This document shows, in pieces, positions 46,986-58,895 of a stretch of 64,000 bases of DNA. How positions within the stretch are numbered: the first letter of the stretch is position 1; each line of letters begins with the position of its first letter. This DNA is from Pleodorina starrii (taxonomy: Eukaryota > Chlorophyta > Chlorophyceae > Chlamydomonadales > Volvocaceae), in assembly GCA_030267565.1 (NCBI GenBank), contig BRXU01000059.1:135001-199000 (forward strand), given 5' to 3'. The notes under the pieces are model-generated. The model had not been told where the DNA came from, made no database searches, and worked only from the letters and a program-made list of their open reading frames with translations. Position numbers and translations under genes: made by a program.

Positions 46986-49100
46986 TTTATTCCTCCCACA
47001 GCGTAATGCATGGAGCGCCGCTAAGCGCTCATAATTTAATAATGCTGTGGGTCGGTTCGGAGAAGTCTACGTTGGGCACATGTGAATGCCCAAGCAACAT
47101 CATCGCGTAAACAATTCATTATGTATACAGCATTGACGCAGTATGTCGGCGTCATCTGAGCATTTCAGCTAGTAGTCGTCAGTTAGGTCGCTCGTCGAAC
47201 GTTTTTTCATTAGGGCTATTCGCAACTTCAAAATTCTCTGTTTCCATGTTAACGTAGCTTCCCATATGGCTTTACGACTCGCGAAATGGGGGTACTTTTT
47301 GGTCCGAATCATGAACACCGTACGCCTTTGCCTCGCGGGCGGGGCTTCGCGGTTCAGAATCAGAATAAGCAATGGACCCGGGCTTTAGGGTTTAGGCGAC
47401 GACCGCGGGCATGCCGTGCCGCATCCTGGATGGACAGAAAATACTTCACCATGTATTTCGGTGTGTCAGTCTAACTGGGATTTTAACCGTCTGTCACAAC
47501 GGTAAGCACCGGTGACGTCCCAACCTTCACAGTACCCTTCAGTCATTACTAACAGCACGCGGTACGTCAGGCTCCGCTTTTGCTGAGGCTACCTAAATTC
47601 TCCATTTGAAGGCCAGTTTCAAGCTCTGACTGTGACTCCACAGCGCTGCAGGACAGCAATGACCCCGAAACTGTGCCGAAGAAGGCCAGATGGCGAGTCT
47701 ATGTTTTGGCAAATTGGCACTGGTAGAATGGGTGCGAAGCAGGCGCTGAACACGTGGCAGGCGTTGCAGGGCGCCTGTGGCCGATGCAAGGTGAGCCGAT
47801 ACAGTACGGGCACGTATGCAGGCGTATGCACGGCCGTATGCACCTCTCGTATGCAGGCGTATGCACCTCTCCAGCGAAGGCGTTTTCAAAGTTGTGCAGA
47901 GAGGACCCGTGCAGGAAAAAGGATCTATGCGTGGCTGGTCTTGGTGGCGCGTGTGAAGTGGGCCTGCATGGCCATGGGTGCATAGCGCAGGGAATACTGG
48001 CGGCGGGGCCTTCGGGGCCCAAGCCCAACACCCCACAGGGAGGCCCCAAGCCAACCGGGGATTGCACCCGAAACAGCCGAACTGTCTTGCTCACGGAATG
48101 CGGTTTGTTCTGTCCATGTGGCAAGTCTGGGGTCGCGATGCAAGGGACGGGACTCGCTGGACTCGCGGCGCATTTCGGTTGATGAGATGCGGCGGACCGC
48201 TGGGGCCACCGCCTGACGGCACGGGTCGGCTGGCACGGCCTTTCCCCCGGGCCTAGGGCCTAGGTAGGTCTAGGGCCTACCTAGGCCCTAGGTCTAGGGT
48301 CCGCTCGTTCCTGTCTTGGCAACATGTTCTGTCGGGTCTGCGTGCGTCCTTTTGTCCGCTGCAGTGCACGGCCACCCGGCCCGCTGTGACAACAATCAGG
48401 ACTGAATGCTGCCTTAGCAGCAGTATCAGCTGAATGCGCCGAATGACGTGACACGTTGCTACGCTGTGGGCAGGGACATGTTGGTAACAGCACAAACGTC
48501 GGCCCTGGATGTGACAGCCGACGGCGCTGTGATGAGCAGTGGGTACCTTGGTAATCGCACGAGGCAACTGCCACCACCTGGCCCCACAACTTACGGCGGT
48601 GCGCTTGCCGGAAAAACCTTTAATCTTTAGCCGGAGGGAGCCACCCTAGCTTGGCGTCACACTGCTGCCGCCAGAGCCAGGCCGTCCGCGCTTCCGGGCG
48701 ATAAACGCAGCTACAGCTGCTCCGGGTGCCAAGCAGGGCGCTCGCAGGGTGAAAGCTGTAGCCCGGGTATCGTGGCCATTGCGCAAGCTGCCCACGATCG
48801 TTTCATGGGAAATCTTGGGGGCCTCTGCGCAGTTCCGACATGCGACAGCCGAGGCTGGGGGCAAGCTTACAGCCAGCTGGCACGGGAGAATGCAGGGCTG
48901 TGATACCGTAACTTCCTTGCGAGATAGCCGCGCCCGATAGGTCCTTCTTAATGACAGCGTATTTGTGCAACTTCTCTGTAATCCTTGCTTGTACCGCAAG
49001 AACCCTAAAAACACCGCTATAAGCTACAAAACGATTAACGAAGGGGCGCCATTGGTGTCGTACATGTTCCGTTGGTTTACTTTCGCCGGCTCTCGCAACT
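46986..49100. other. Intergenic region between channel B and UMP1
   Basis: No exon or RNA gene is recognised. The two flanking genes diverge, so promoters must lie at both ends. The stretch 46990-47170 is AT-richer than the rest and could be the channel promoter. The only marked structure is the hairpin at 48252-48292. Confidence 0.5.
48252..48292. repeat. 17-bp perfect hairpin rich in CCTAGG
   Basis: Arms 48252-48268 and 48276-48292 are exact complements with a 7-base loop. The arms themselves contain CCTAGG palindromes, so alternative foldings exist. Could be a terminator-like or MITE-like structure. Confidence 0.85.
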
Positions 49101-49122
49101 CCATTTTTCTTATTACTGAGTT

Positions 49123-49129
49123 TATAAAG
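49123..49129 (+). promoter_or_regulatory. TATA box of UMP1
   Basis: TATAAAG lies 94 bases before the start codon in a locally AT-rich stretch (49100-49142). It would place the transcription start near 49150-49160. A second weaker TATAAT follows at about 49133. Confidence 0.5.
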
Positions 49130-49216
49130 CATTTATAATTTGCACTCACAGCTAAGATAGGTTACTTCTGAACAACTCGGCAAGAGCTTCTCGAGAGGCA
49201 AAATCTGAAAGCGACA

Positions 49217-49645
49217 ATGGAGGGAGAGACCGCCCTGCCGTTTCAGTCGATTCCTCACGATGCCTTTCGTCTTGGACTTGCATCACTGAAGGAGGACGCG
49301 ACTATCAAGCATCCTGTTGAGGCGATCCAACGCGAGCATCGGCAGCGGGCAGTGGCTTCGCAGCACCAAATGCTGCGTGACCTCTACGGAATTGCAGCAC
49401 CAGCTAAGGCGCAGATTGAGGCTCAGATCCTGGGCAAGTTCACGCGCCTGCCCGGCGCTGCTCCGTCTTCGATGCTGGGCCTGGAGTCCCTGACCGGCGA
49501 GCTCGACGAGTTCAAGTACGAGTCATACCTGGGCCTGCCGGAGGCGTCTGTGTTGCCGTCGGTGGACCTCCACTCCCAAATGGAGCTGAAGTGCGGGCTG
49601 CTGGCGTGCGGGAAGCACGACAAGATGGCGCGCGGCCTGCTATGA
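49217..49645 (+). CDS. UMP1: Proteasome maturation factor UMP1 / POMP
   Basis: A single-exon gene of 142 residues, the usual length for this family. UMP1 is a chaperone that binds assembling half-proteasomes, helps beta subunits join and is degraded when the 20S core matures. It acts in cytosol and nucleus. Family features run in order: a short N-terminal region with HDAFRLGLASLKED (residues about 15-28); the HPVEAIQ segment at 34-40, matching the HPLE block of animal POMP; a long central helix with LRDLYGIAAPAKAQIEAQIL; the proline-containing RLPGAAPSSMLGLESLTG; and the C-terminal MELKCGLL, equivalent to the conserved YKLGLL end, here extended by CGKHDKMARGLL. The start is the only ATG before this homology. 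A TATA box lies 94 bases upstream. The next gene downstream (GYF protein) converges on it. The 13-residue extension past the conserved end is slightly longer than in animals. Confidence 0.95.
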   Translation: MEGETALPFQSIPHDAFRLGLASLKEDATIKHPVEAIQREHRQRAVASQHQMLRDLYGIAAPAKAQIEAQILGKFTRLPGAAPSSMLGLESLTGELDEFKYESYLGLPEASVLPSVDLHSQMELKCGLLACGKHDKMARGLL

Positions 49646-50867
49646 TTGCGCGGCGGGTCCCGTTTGGCAGCAGCAAAGGCAGCATTTAAGCCGTGTGAAT
49701 GTTTGTGGGGGTTATGGGTCCGGCCTCTAGTTAGCTCGAGCATGTGCGCGATGTCCTGAGCAGCGTCCCAGGGGTCAGTGCTAGGAGACAACGCGGGATG
49801 AAAGGACACGTGCGCGATGGACGTTACCAGGCGACGCTGCAAGGGTCCGTAAGGGATTGCGGGCAGGGTTGGAGGCGCTCTTTGCCGGCGGGTAGCGGCT
49901 GGGTGTCGAGGTAGGGTGGAATGCAGCTGGCATGCAGACGAGGTGTGCCGAGCCAAGGCCCGCTGGTATCCATTGTACGCGCTTCAGCAGGTGGCGTGTG
50001 CGCCTGGATGGTGCGGAGGACGCGGGGCATTTTCGGTCGGCTTTTGGCTCTCCTCAGACAAGCCATCCGTCCGGGTGACATGGTTCTCCCAGGGTTTTCC
50101 CAGGGTGGGGCTTCCTGCATCGTCTGCATGTGGGCGGGAAAGGCAAACCGACGTTGTAAAGCCGTTCCAGGTGCAGGAAGCTGAGCTGCCCGCCGCCTGT
50201 CCGCCTGGGATAGCGGGCCAGTCGTCGTGAGTCAATTAGCGATGCGTCCCTGTCAGAACGCCTCGTCGCAGAGGGGCAAACACGGTGCGCTGAGCGTTGC
50301 GCTGCCTTGACCTCTGAACACACACCCTCCCTTTGCCATGTCGAGCAACCTTGGTGAACGTGCGGGACTTCTGGATGCGCGACACTCTTAAGAGATGCAG
50401 CGGTAATCCCGGACACTTGACGGCGACGCTGGTGTCCCGAACGACACATACAGCAGGGCCCCCAACGCCACGCCCCTGCCTGCCATCTTCATTATCCCCG
50501 GCCTATCCGTGGAAAACCCTCCTGCCTCCGTCGCTGCTGCAGCCTAGCGCCGCCACAAAGAGCCATCCACCGCCCAAGTACCCGCACACGCCACGTCCAT
50601 CCATCGATCCACCTATACTCCTACCCCACGAATACGGCCCATGAAATCCTGAATGTGACACCCTAACTGCCATAACACGCACACGCACACACATGCACGC
50701 AGTAGTCGCACCTGCCTGCAGCCTGCCTTCCTGCCGTCCCCACAACACAACACACGCCGATGCTCCCGATACAACCCAAACGACCCATCCCAACAGCCGC
50801 ACATCGCACACGCACCTCTCCCCATTCCCCCAGCAGCCCCCAACCAGGCACATCCCGTTTCCTCCCT
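49646..50867. other. Intergenic region between convergent UMP1 and GYF-protein genes
   Basis: It should contain both 3' UTRs. No exon, RNA gene or long repeat is recognised. The right part (50640-50860) is ACAC-rich. The minus-strand stop codon of the next gene is itself part of TGTAA. Confidence 0.5.
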
Positions 50868-53800
50868 TTACACAAACAACAGTCTCCGGAGCATGCTCAG
50901 CGCCGCCTCATTCTCGGCGAGCGCGCCCCCCACCGCCGCCGTCACCGCCGCCCTCTCCCCGCCCGCGGCCCCTGCCCCGCCAGCTGCCCCCATGCCACCT
51001 CCCGCCCCCTCCCCGCCCTCCTCCTCCTCTTCCTCCTCCTCGTCGTCGTCAATAAGGATCGCCTCAGGGTCGTCGTCGTCCACCTCGTCCCTCCGCCCCC
51101 AGCCCGCCAAGTCGGCTTCGGGGCGCAGCCCCAGGTCCTCCGTCGCCGCCTCCGGGAGGTGGGAGTCACACAGGAAGGTAGACATGGGGTAGATCTTGAA
51201 CAGCACAGTGTTGTCCACCGGAGCCGGCGGATGGACTGCCGGCGACGGAAGCGCGGCCGCCGCCGCCGCCGTCGCCTGCGGCAACAGCGGGCCCAGAGGC
51301 TCCGCTACCGGCTCGGGCTTGACGGCGCAAGAGGCCCAGGCGGCGGCGGCGGCGCCGGCAGGGGCGGCCTGCGGCGCCGCTGCGGTGGCGGCGGCGGCGC
51401 CGACGCTGACGGACGGTCGTCGCTGCAGCCCCGGTTGCGAGAGGGACCGCGCCTCGGGGAGCCCGAGCCCGGGCCCGGGCGCGGCGGCGGCCGCCGCCGC
51501 AGCGTCCAGCGCCGACCCAGCGTCGCTCCGAGACCGCTCACCGCCCAGCGCGCCCACACCTGCCTGCTGCTGCGGCTGCCGCGCCCCTCTAGGCGACGGG
51601 AATGGAGGATGCTGCGACGCCGGCTGCTGCGGCTGCGGCTGCGGCTGCTGCGATGACGGCGGCACGCTGCCGGCGCCGACCGCGCCACTGCCGCTCGCCG
51701 CCGTGCTGGCCTCGGGCGCCGCCGCCGCCGCGGCGGCGGCGGCGGGCGCCCCGCCGCCCCCCGCCGCCAACGCCGCCCTCAGCATTTCCAGCACCTGCTC
51801 CGTCTGCCTCATCGCGGCGGGCAGGTCCTGCAGGCTCTGCAGGTTGAAGGTCAAGTGGAGCGTGTTGGGATCGAGCTGGGCCGGCGCTGCCGCGGCCGCG
51901 GCCGCCGCCGCCGGGTCGACCGCTAGGGCGCTCGGTGACGCTGCGTCCTGGGCGGGAGCCGCCGGTAACGAACTCGGCGCTGTCCCTGCTGCTCCTGTTG
52001 CCCCAGCTGCTGCCCCTGTTGCTGCTCCTGCAGCTTGTGCTCGTGCTTCCAGTGCCGCCGTTGGTGCTGCTACTGCCGCAGTCGTCGTCGTCGCAGCCGC
52101 CTCGACTGCTGATGTCATTTCGGAACCTGCTGCTGCCAACGCTGCTGCTGGCCCTGTCCCTCCTACTGCTGCTCCTGCTGCTGCCTGTACGCCAACTGCC
52201 GCCGCTGCTGCTGCTGCTGCTGTCCCTGCTGGACGGAACAATCCTGATGCCACTGCTGTTGCTGCTACTTCTGTTGCTGCTGTGGCTGCTGCTGCTGCTG
52301 CTGCTACTGCTGCTACTGCTGCTGGGCCCCCGCGGGCAACGGAACTGCCAGTTTGCACCGGCGGCAATGGTGCCGACCCAGTCGCAGCCAGTCCTTCCCG
52401 GGCCGCCGCCGCCGCCGCCGCTGGTGGCCGAACGGGCCCCATACCTGCTCCTGCCGCCGCCGGGCCTGGGGCTGGCGCCGCGGGCGTTGCAACCGGCCCC
52501 AGGCCTGGTACGGCGACTGGCCCCAGGCCCGGCACCATCATCACAGCCCCCACCGCCGCTGGCGGTGCAGCGGGCTGCTGCTGCTGCTGCTGCTGCTGCC
52601 GCTGCGGCGGCGGCGGCGCTTGCTGCTCGGCGTGGCGCAGGTGTGGTGGCAGGTGCGACAGCGACGTCTGTTGCTGCGGCTGCGGCTGCGGTGGCGGCGC
52701 CGCGGGCATTTGGGTCGCGGGTCCCAGGCCGGGCGGCCAGGTCCCCTCGCGCGGCGGCAGCAGCACCCCCGCTGGGGGCGGCTGGATGCCCGGCGGGCTT
52801 CCTTCTACTTGGGGCGGCCGAACGTGGAGGCCTTCCTTCTCCCTCTCCCTCTCCCGCCTTCGCTCTTGCTCCCGTTCCCTCTCCCGCTGCCGCTCCTGCT
52901 CCACCTCCCTCTCCGATCCCTCGCAGCGATCTCGGGAGTGGCGGCGGTCCAGGGGGGCCGGCGGCATGGCGGCGGCCATACCGGCCCCAGGCCCCACGCT
53001 GTTGAGTCCGCGCTGACGCAGCGGGGCGGACGTGCCACCCGGGGCGAGGGGCGGGGAGGGGCGAACCGCGGCGTCATGGGGGTGGTGGTGGCGGTGTTGG
53101 GAGGTTCGTGGATCAGCGAGGTCACGATTGGAACCCGCGGGCAGGGCGGCCGCCGGAGCAGGCGGAGGCGGCGCCTGCGGCCTGGGACGTGCCTGCGGAG
53201 GCTGCGGCCGCGGCTGCGGCTGCGGCTCCGAAACCACAGCGCTCGCGCCCGCGCCAGCCGGCAGTTGCTGCTGCTGCTGCTGCGCGGCGGCCGATAGCGG
53301 CGGGGTTGCCACCGCCGGCGGCTCCTCCAACGCGCCGCTGCCGGGGCTGCCGCCGCCGCCATCTCCGAAGTAATCGTCCGCGCCAAAGCCGCCGTCGTCT
53401 TCCATGGAAGCGGGACTGGGACCGGGCCCGGCGGCGGCGGCGGCGGCGGCACCGGCCACCGCCGCGGCGCCGTTCCCTGTCGGCCGATGGTGCGGCCGAC
53501 CGGCGGCCCCCGGGGCCAGGGAGGGCGCCGGACCTGGACCCCGCTGCGCCTCCGCCGCCGCGCCGCTCCCCTTGCTGGCCTGCCGGTGACGCGCCTGCGA
53601 TAGCGGAGCGTACCCTGTGTTGGCCTGACGGAACGGCGGCGCCGGTGTCTTCAGCACGCCGCCGCCGCCGCCGCCAACAGCGGCGGCGGTAGTGGTGGCG
53701 GTGGCGGCGGCGGCAGCGCTCCGCGGCTTCGGTTGCTGGCCGCCGCCGCCGCCACCGCCGCTGCCGTCTGCTCCGTCGTGGGGGGTCTCCCGGGAGGGGG

Positions 53801-56800
53801 TCGGGTGCCTGCTCCGGGGCTGTGGCTGCGGCGGTACGGCAGGTAACGTGTCGTACTGGGACACGTCGATGGCGGCTTGTGTGATGGGCATGGGCTTGTT
53901 GTCGCGGACGCTCTTCATGATTGCCAGCTGAGGGGGGGGGGAGGCGGGGGTGGGGGTGAAGGGGGCAGAGAAAGAGAGAGGGGCCGGGGGGCGGGGGATG
54001 TCGGAGGAAGGGAAGGATGGAAAATGGGGTCGGTTCGTGGTTGGCCAACCAACCGTCCCGATGCCCAGCCCCCTCCGCCACCACCGGCCGGGCCGCCCCC
54101 CACCCCTTGTCGCCTCTTTCCCCGCCCTTCCGCCCCTTCCCCTTCCCCCTTCCGTCTCCCCCTTCCCCTTCCTCTCCCCTTTCCTACCGACGAGGTCTAG
54201 ACTGAACTGACCACGTTCCCTTCCTCTTCCTACAAGCAAGCGAAGTTCCTCCTCCTCCCTCCCCCTTCTTCCCTCGCTCCACTCTTCTTCCCTTCATCCT
54301 TCCCTCCTCTTCCCCCCTTCCCCCCTCTCCTCCCTCCCCTCCCTCCCTCCCCTCCCTCCCCCCATCCCCCCCCCGCCCCCCACCTGGTACGTATGCTCCT
54401 GCAGCAGCCCCCGCACGTTGGTGGCATCCCCCGTCAGCTCGTTGGTGATCGTCGTGGTGTCGGGGAGCTCACCCCTTGGGGGGGGGGGGAGGGGGAGGAG
54501 AAGGAGGGGAAGGAGAAGGAGGGGAAGGAGGGGAAAGAGGAGGGGGAGGGAGGTGGGGAAAGGAGGGAACAAACAAAGATGATACCGCAACGATGGAGCT
54601 GAGGGGGAGGAGTAGGTGGTGTGTGCGTGCGTGTGTGCGTGTGTGTTTTGGGTTGGGGTTATCCACGTGTAGGCCGGAGCCCGTAAACGGCCGGGGTGGG
54701 TCGGGGGGTGGGTGAGGGGGGTCGAGTCCTTCGCCAGTTGGGTTTTGCGGTTACATACCGTATGGAAGGGGAGATCCGCGCTTTTCAGCTCGGTAAGGTT
54801 CCAGGTATGTTCGGTAAGTAGGGTATTGCTGGGTTCTGCGTCCGTCCGCTAACGCCGTCTCCTTCTCCGCTGCGGTTTTCCTTTTAACCCAGATACCCAC
54901 CTGTCCACGCTGTCCCTGATCTGCAGCACACACACCCCGCCCACCACTCCGCTGCTGCTGGCCCCCGGAACCCGGTACTGGTACACGTCCTCAAGCACCG
55001 GGGCCAGCTGATTGTGCAGCACCTCCTGACGCTTTGCGGGGAGCTGCGGGGGGGGGGCGGACGGGGGGTTATCCACGTATAGGCCGGAGCCGGGGGGCGG
55101 ATGGGGGCGGACAAGGGGGGGCGGGCGGGGGGGTGGGGGGTGGGGGGGGCGAAGAATGAATGCGCATGCACGAATGAAACAAGAAGCCAACGGGTTGACG
55201 AGGTGGGGGAGAGGTACGGCATATACACACAAAAGAAAGAAAGCCGCCGAGATGCAAGGGAGGCGACGTTTGGGGGCGGGGAGAGAGGAGGAGGGAGGGA
55301 GACGCCGGGGAGGTGGCAGGGGTGGTGGAAGGGTCCGGAAGCAGTCTCCTTCCCCCCCTCTCTCGAGAGAGAGAGACACACACACGCGCCCATACACACG
55401 CCCACACACGCACACGCCCACACACGCCCACACACCCACGTTGCACCAGGTGTCAAACATGCCAGGCTTGGATGGAGCTGTTGCTGCCGCTGCTGCTGCT
55501 GCCTGGGGTGCACCTCCCCCCGTCAGCGAGCCGAGGAAGGAGGGCCGGGGGCGGCCGCCGTTCAGGCTGGCTGCGGGCCGGGCGGACAGGCGGGGGAGAG
55601 AGGGGGAGGGAGGGAGAGGGAGGGAGGGGGGTTAGCGGGGCGGGGCAACATCATTCTAACCGGCAGTGAGGGACCGCCGAGGCGACATTGACGGGGACAG
55701 GGCGGGTGGGCGGTAATGCCGCAAGGGGGGGGTGGGCGGGTGGTGGGGGTGGTGGGGGTGGGGGTGGGGGTGGGGGTGGGACGTAGGCAGCGGTACCTTC
55801 CGAGAAGAGAGGGCCGAGCAACAGCAACACTTCCGTTAGCCCGCGCTGTCCGCTGCGCGTCCGCGCTGTCCGCGCCGCATCGCCTCAGCCCACCACACCC
55901 GTCGCGCCGGGGAGAAAGTGTTCACCGCGCCGCGCCACACATGTACCGCCCTACCCTACCCTACCCTACCCTACCCTACCGATGTTGGGCAGAGGGATGG
56001 CTTGGCGCGCCCGCCGCGCCGCCGCCGCCGCAGCAGCCGCGATCGATACATTCGGCGCCTGAGCTGGCGGCGGCGCTGCTGCTGCCCCAGGCTGCTCTAC
56101 CGCCGCCGCTCCGTTTGCCGCCTGACCCGCCGCCGCCGCCGCGTCGTCTGCACCCGAAGAGCCCTGCGACATCGTTCGGTGCAGCGCGTTGCCACCGCCG
56201 CCGCCGGCGGCGGCGGCGGCGGGGGCGCCATTGCCCGTCGCCGCCGTCGCCCGGTTCAGCGTTTTTGCCGCAGCCGCCGCCGTCGCGGCGCCTGGCGGCA
56301 GCGGCGGCTTGCTCCCCGCCGCGCCGGATCCCGCGACGGGAGCTCGCGCCGCCGCCGCCGCCGTCCCTCCGCCGCCGGCCGCGGCGGACCCATCCGCGAG
56401 TGGGCCTGACGCCTGACGCCTGTCGGCCGCCAGCGGCGGCGCGCCTCGCGGCGGGAGACCACCCGACGCCGCCGCCGCCGAACCGGCCTGTCGGGCCTTA
56501 TCCTGCACTGCCTGCGTAGCCGCGGCACTACCAGTGGCCGCGTCTCGTGACCCACGGGTCGGTAGTGCAGCCGCAGCCGCAGCCGCAGCCGCACCACTCG
56601 CGGACTGCGCCGCTGGCCCGCCCGCCCGCTCCCTGTCGCGCTTTGCGCCCCCGGCGCCGTCGGCCGCAGCACCGGCGCTGCCAACTCCGTTTCCATTCGC
56701 TGCCGCCGGCCGCTGCTGCTGCTGCTGCTGCTGCCGCTGCGGCGGCTGAGCAGGCGGCGGCCGGGGCGGGCCACCGCGGCCCGGCGCTGCCTGCTCCGCC

Positions 56801-58509
56801 GCCGGCTCAGACAGCGTCGCGACCTTGCGCCGTTTCGCCGCTGGCTGCGCTTCGGCGTCGGCTCTGTCAGCAGCCGGCGCAGACTGACCCACGGGTCGGA
56901 CGACCTTGGCCGCGCCGGCAGCGGCATCCTGCAGCGCTGGCTGCTTCTTGGCTGCCGCTGCCGCCGGCCTGACAGCTTGCTCCTGATTCCCTGCGGGCCG
57001 CTGCTGCTGCTGCTGTCTCTCCTGCTTCCGTTGCTCTGGCTGCTGCTGCTGCTGCTTTCCCTGCTGCTGCTGCGGTGCCGGTGCCGCCTGCTGCTGCTGC
57101 TGCTGCCGCCGGGCCGACGGCCCCTCCTGCTCCTCCTCCTCCTGCTGCTCCCGCCTCTGCCGCTTCGTCGCCCGCTGCTCCCCAGCAGGCGACCCCAGCC
57201 CGCCGCCAATCCCCCGGCCTCCCATCACCACCACCTCTTCCACCTCCTCCTTCACCACCACCACCTCCTCCTCCTCGTCCTCCTCCAACTCGCTTCCCAG
57301 CAGCACATCCCCTCCCAGCAGCTCCTCCACCTCCTCCAGGACATCCGGGCTCCCGAGCAGCTGCGGCCCCCGGCCCCGCCCCGGGCCCCCCTCCCCCACC
57401 TCCCCATCGTCTGAAGAATCTACCACCAGAAAATCCTGCTCCCCGCCCGGAGGGCCGGTATGCTGCGCATCCAAGAAACCCCGGCCGCCGCCTCCGGTGT
57501 CCACCTCCTGCGAGCGGCGGCCAGCCAGCGGGTCGCGCTGCGCTCCGGAACCGCTGCCCGCCGGGGACGGTCCCCTGGGCCCCAGCGGGTTGGAGCGCTG
57601 CGCCGGGATGACGTCGCGGCCGCGACCCTTGCCCCTGCCCGGACCCCGGGCCGGCCGCGGCGCGCCCCCCGCCCCCGCCCCCACCGTCGCTGCGCTGCCG
57701 CCGCTCCTTGCACCTGCACCGGCATCGCCTCCGTCCGAGCGACTTGCCGGATGGGCCGCAAGCGGAGCCGCTGCCCGCCCGCCCCCCGGGGCGGCCTCCT
57801 CGCCCCTGCCGCCCAGCTTCACGGCAGGTGGACCGACTCCGTTGGCCGCAGCAGCACCGGCGCCACCCGCACCCACTCCTGCTCCCCCTCCGACCCGCTG
57901 CGGCTGCTGGTGCTGGTGCTGCTGTCCATTGGTGGCTGCTGCTGCCGGTGGTGGCGGTGGCCCCCTCGCCCGCATGCCGCGACCCCCCGGGTGGCTGTAG
58001 CTGTCTCCCAGCAGCACGTGGCCCAGCCAGCGCCAGCCCATCATGGGGTGCTGGACCTGAGCAGGAGACCGAGCAAGGAGAGGGAGGTGAGGGGAGGAGG
58101 GGGAGGAGGGCAGGAGGGGGAGGAGGGCAGGAGAGGCAGGAGGGCAGGAGGGGCAGGAGGGCAGGAGGGAGGTGAGAGGTCAACCCTCCCCCCGGGGGAT
58201 GTTGGGAAGCATTGCGCCATCAGCCCATCATGGGGGCTTCGCTGGCTGCTGCAGCCAGGCCCCCAGACAGCCGTGACGTCCACAAAGTACGACACATGAC
58301 GTGTACAGGGGGATCAGGGGCATCGGGGGGAAGCGGCGGTGCGGGCAGCGGCGGGGCGGGAGAGGGGGCCGGCAGCGTGAGCGCTGACCAGGCCTGGGGG
58401 CAGGGCGGGAGAGTTATGTCCTGCACTGGGTTCGGTGTGCACGCCTCTGCCGCGCACGTCTGCTCATGGCCGGGCGCCCGCCGCGTTCCCGGACCGCGAA
58501 CCGTGGACC

Positions 58510-58546
<37 letters not shown>

Positions 58547-58895
58547 CAGCACCTACCTGCGTCTCATGGCTCAGCAGCCCCGCCTGCAGCAGGCCACGCA
58601 CTTCCCGCAAAGAGAGAGGGCCCTGGGGGAGAGGGAGGGGGGTTTAGGGTTGGGGCTGGAGTGGGTGGGGGCGTCGGGTGCGGGGTGTTGGCGGCGAGCC
58701 GGGGGCCAGGCGGCGACCGACCAACCGACCCAACGGTGTGCGCAGGTGGCAGCGGAACCGATGATGCGGCGAGCTGCATACGTTCGCGCCAGCCAACAAA
58801 GAGCCATAAAGGGAGGCATAGGCAGATCCGCAGCGACTTACGCGGATGTCGGCAGCTTCACCAAGGTAGCGCCAGCCATCCTCAAGGCTGCTCAT
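50868..58895 (-). CDS. Large low-complexity protein with N-terminal GYF_2-like domain
   Basis: Seven exons close in frame to 1873 residues: 58895-58842, 58622-58557, 58056-55980, 55570-55440, 55043-54901, 54474-54384 and 53927-50868. Residues 1-55 resemble a GYF_2 (DUF4339-like) fold split over three exons: GWRYLGEAADIR, then GPLSLREVRGLLQAGLLSHE, then GWRWLGHVLLG, with the diagnostic GP, the alpha helix and the closing Trp. GYF-type folds bind proline-rich peptides. Then comes about 680 residues rich in Ala, Gln and Gly with an acidic block. A better-ordered core at about 735-890 follows (LPAKRQEVLHNQLAPVLEDV, then NVRGLLQEHTYQLAIMKSV). A second Ala/Gln/Pro region has a basic RERE stretch, and an ordered C terminus holds NTVLFKIYPMSTFLCDSHLP and a run of Asp/Glu. 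The composition suggests a nuclear, perhaps transcriptional, scaffold; that is inference. The core family is not recognised. The gene diverges from the kinase gene, 691 bases away. Confidence 0.65.
55381..55439. repeat. GTGTGGGC-type minisatellite starting at a splice donor
   Basis: On the minus strand the intron after the exon ending at 55440 begins GTGGGTGTGTGGGCGTGTGT and continues in irregular GTGTGGGC and GTGTGC units. Confidence 0.85.
55948..55980. repeat. (CCCTA)n array starting at a splice donor
   Basis: Six pentamers. On the minus strand the array reads GTAGG repeated from the first intron base after the GYF-protein exon ending at 55980. Confidence 0.93.
58510..58545. repeat. (CCAG)n tetranucleotide repeat
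   Basis: Nine CCAG units in the GYF-protein intron immediately after the donor of the exon ending at 58557 (minus strand). Confidence 0.95.

Noticed and set aside
51196..53016. 606-codon open frame on the plus strand, Ala/Cys-rich
   Set aside because: Antisense shadow of the low-complexity exon of the GYF protein; no motif or splice context of its own.
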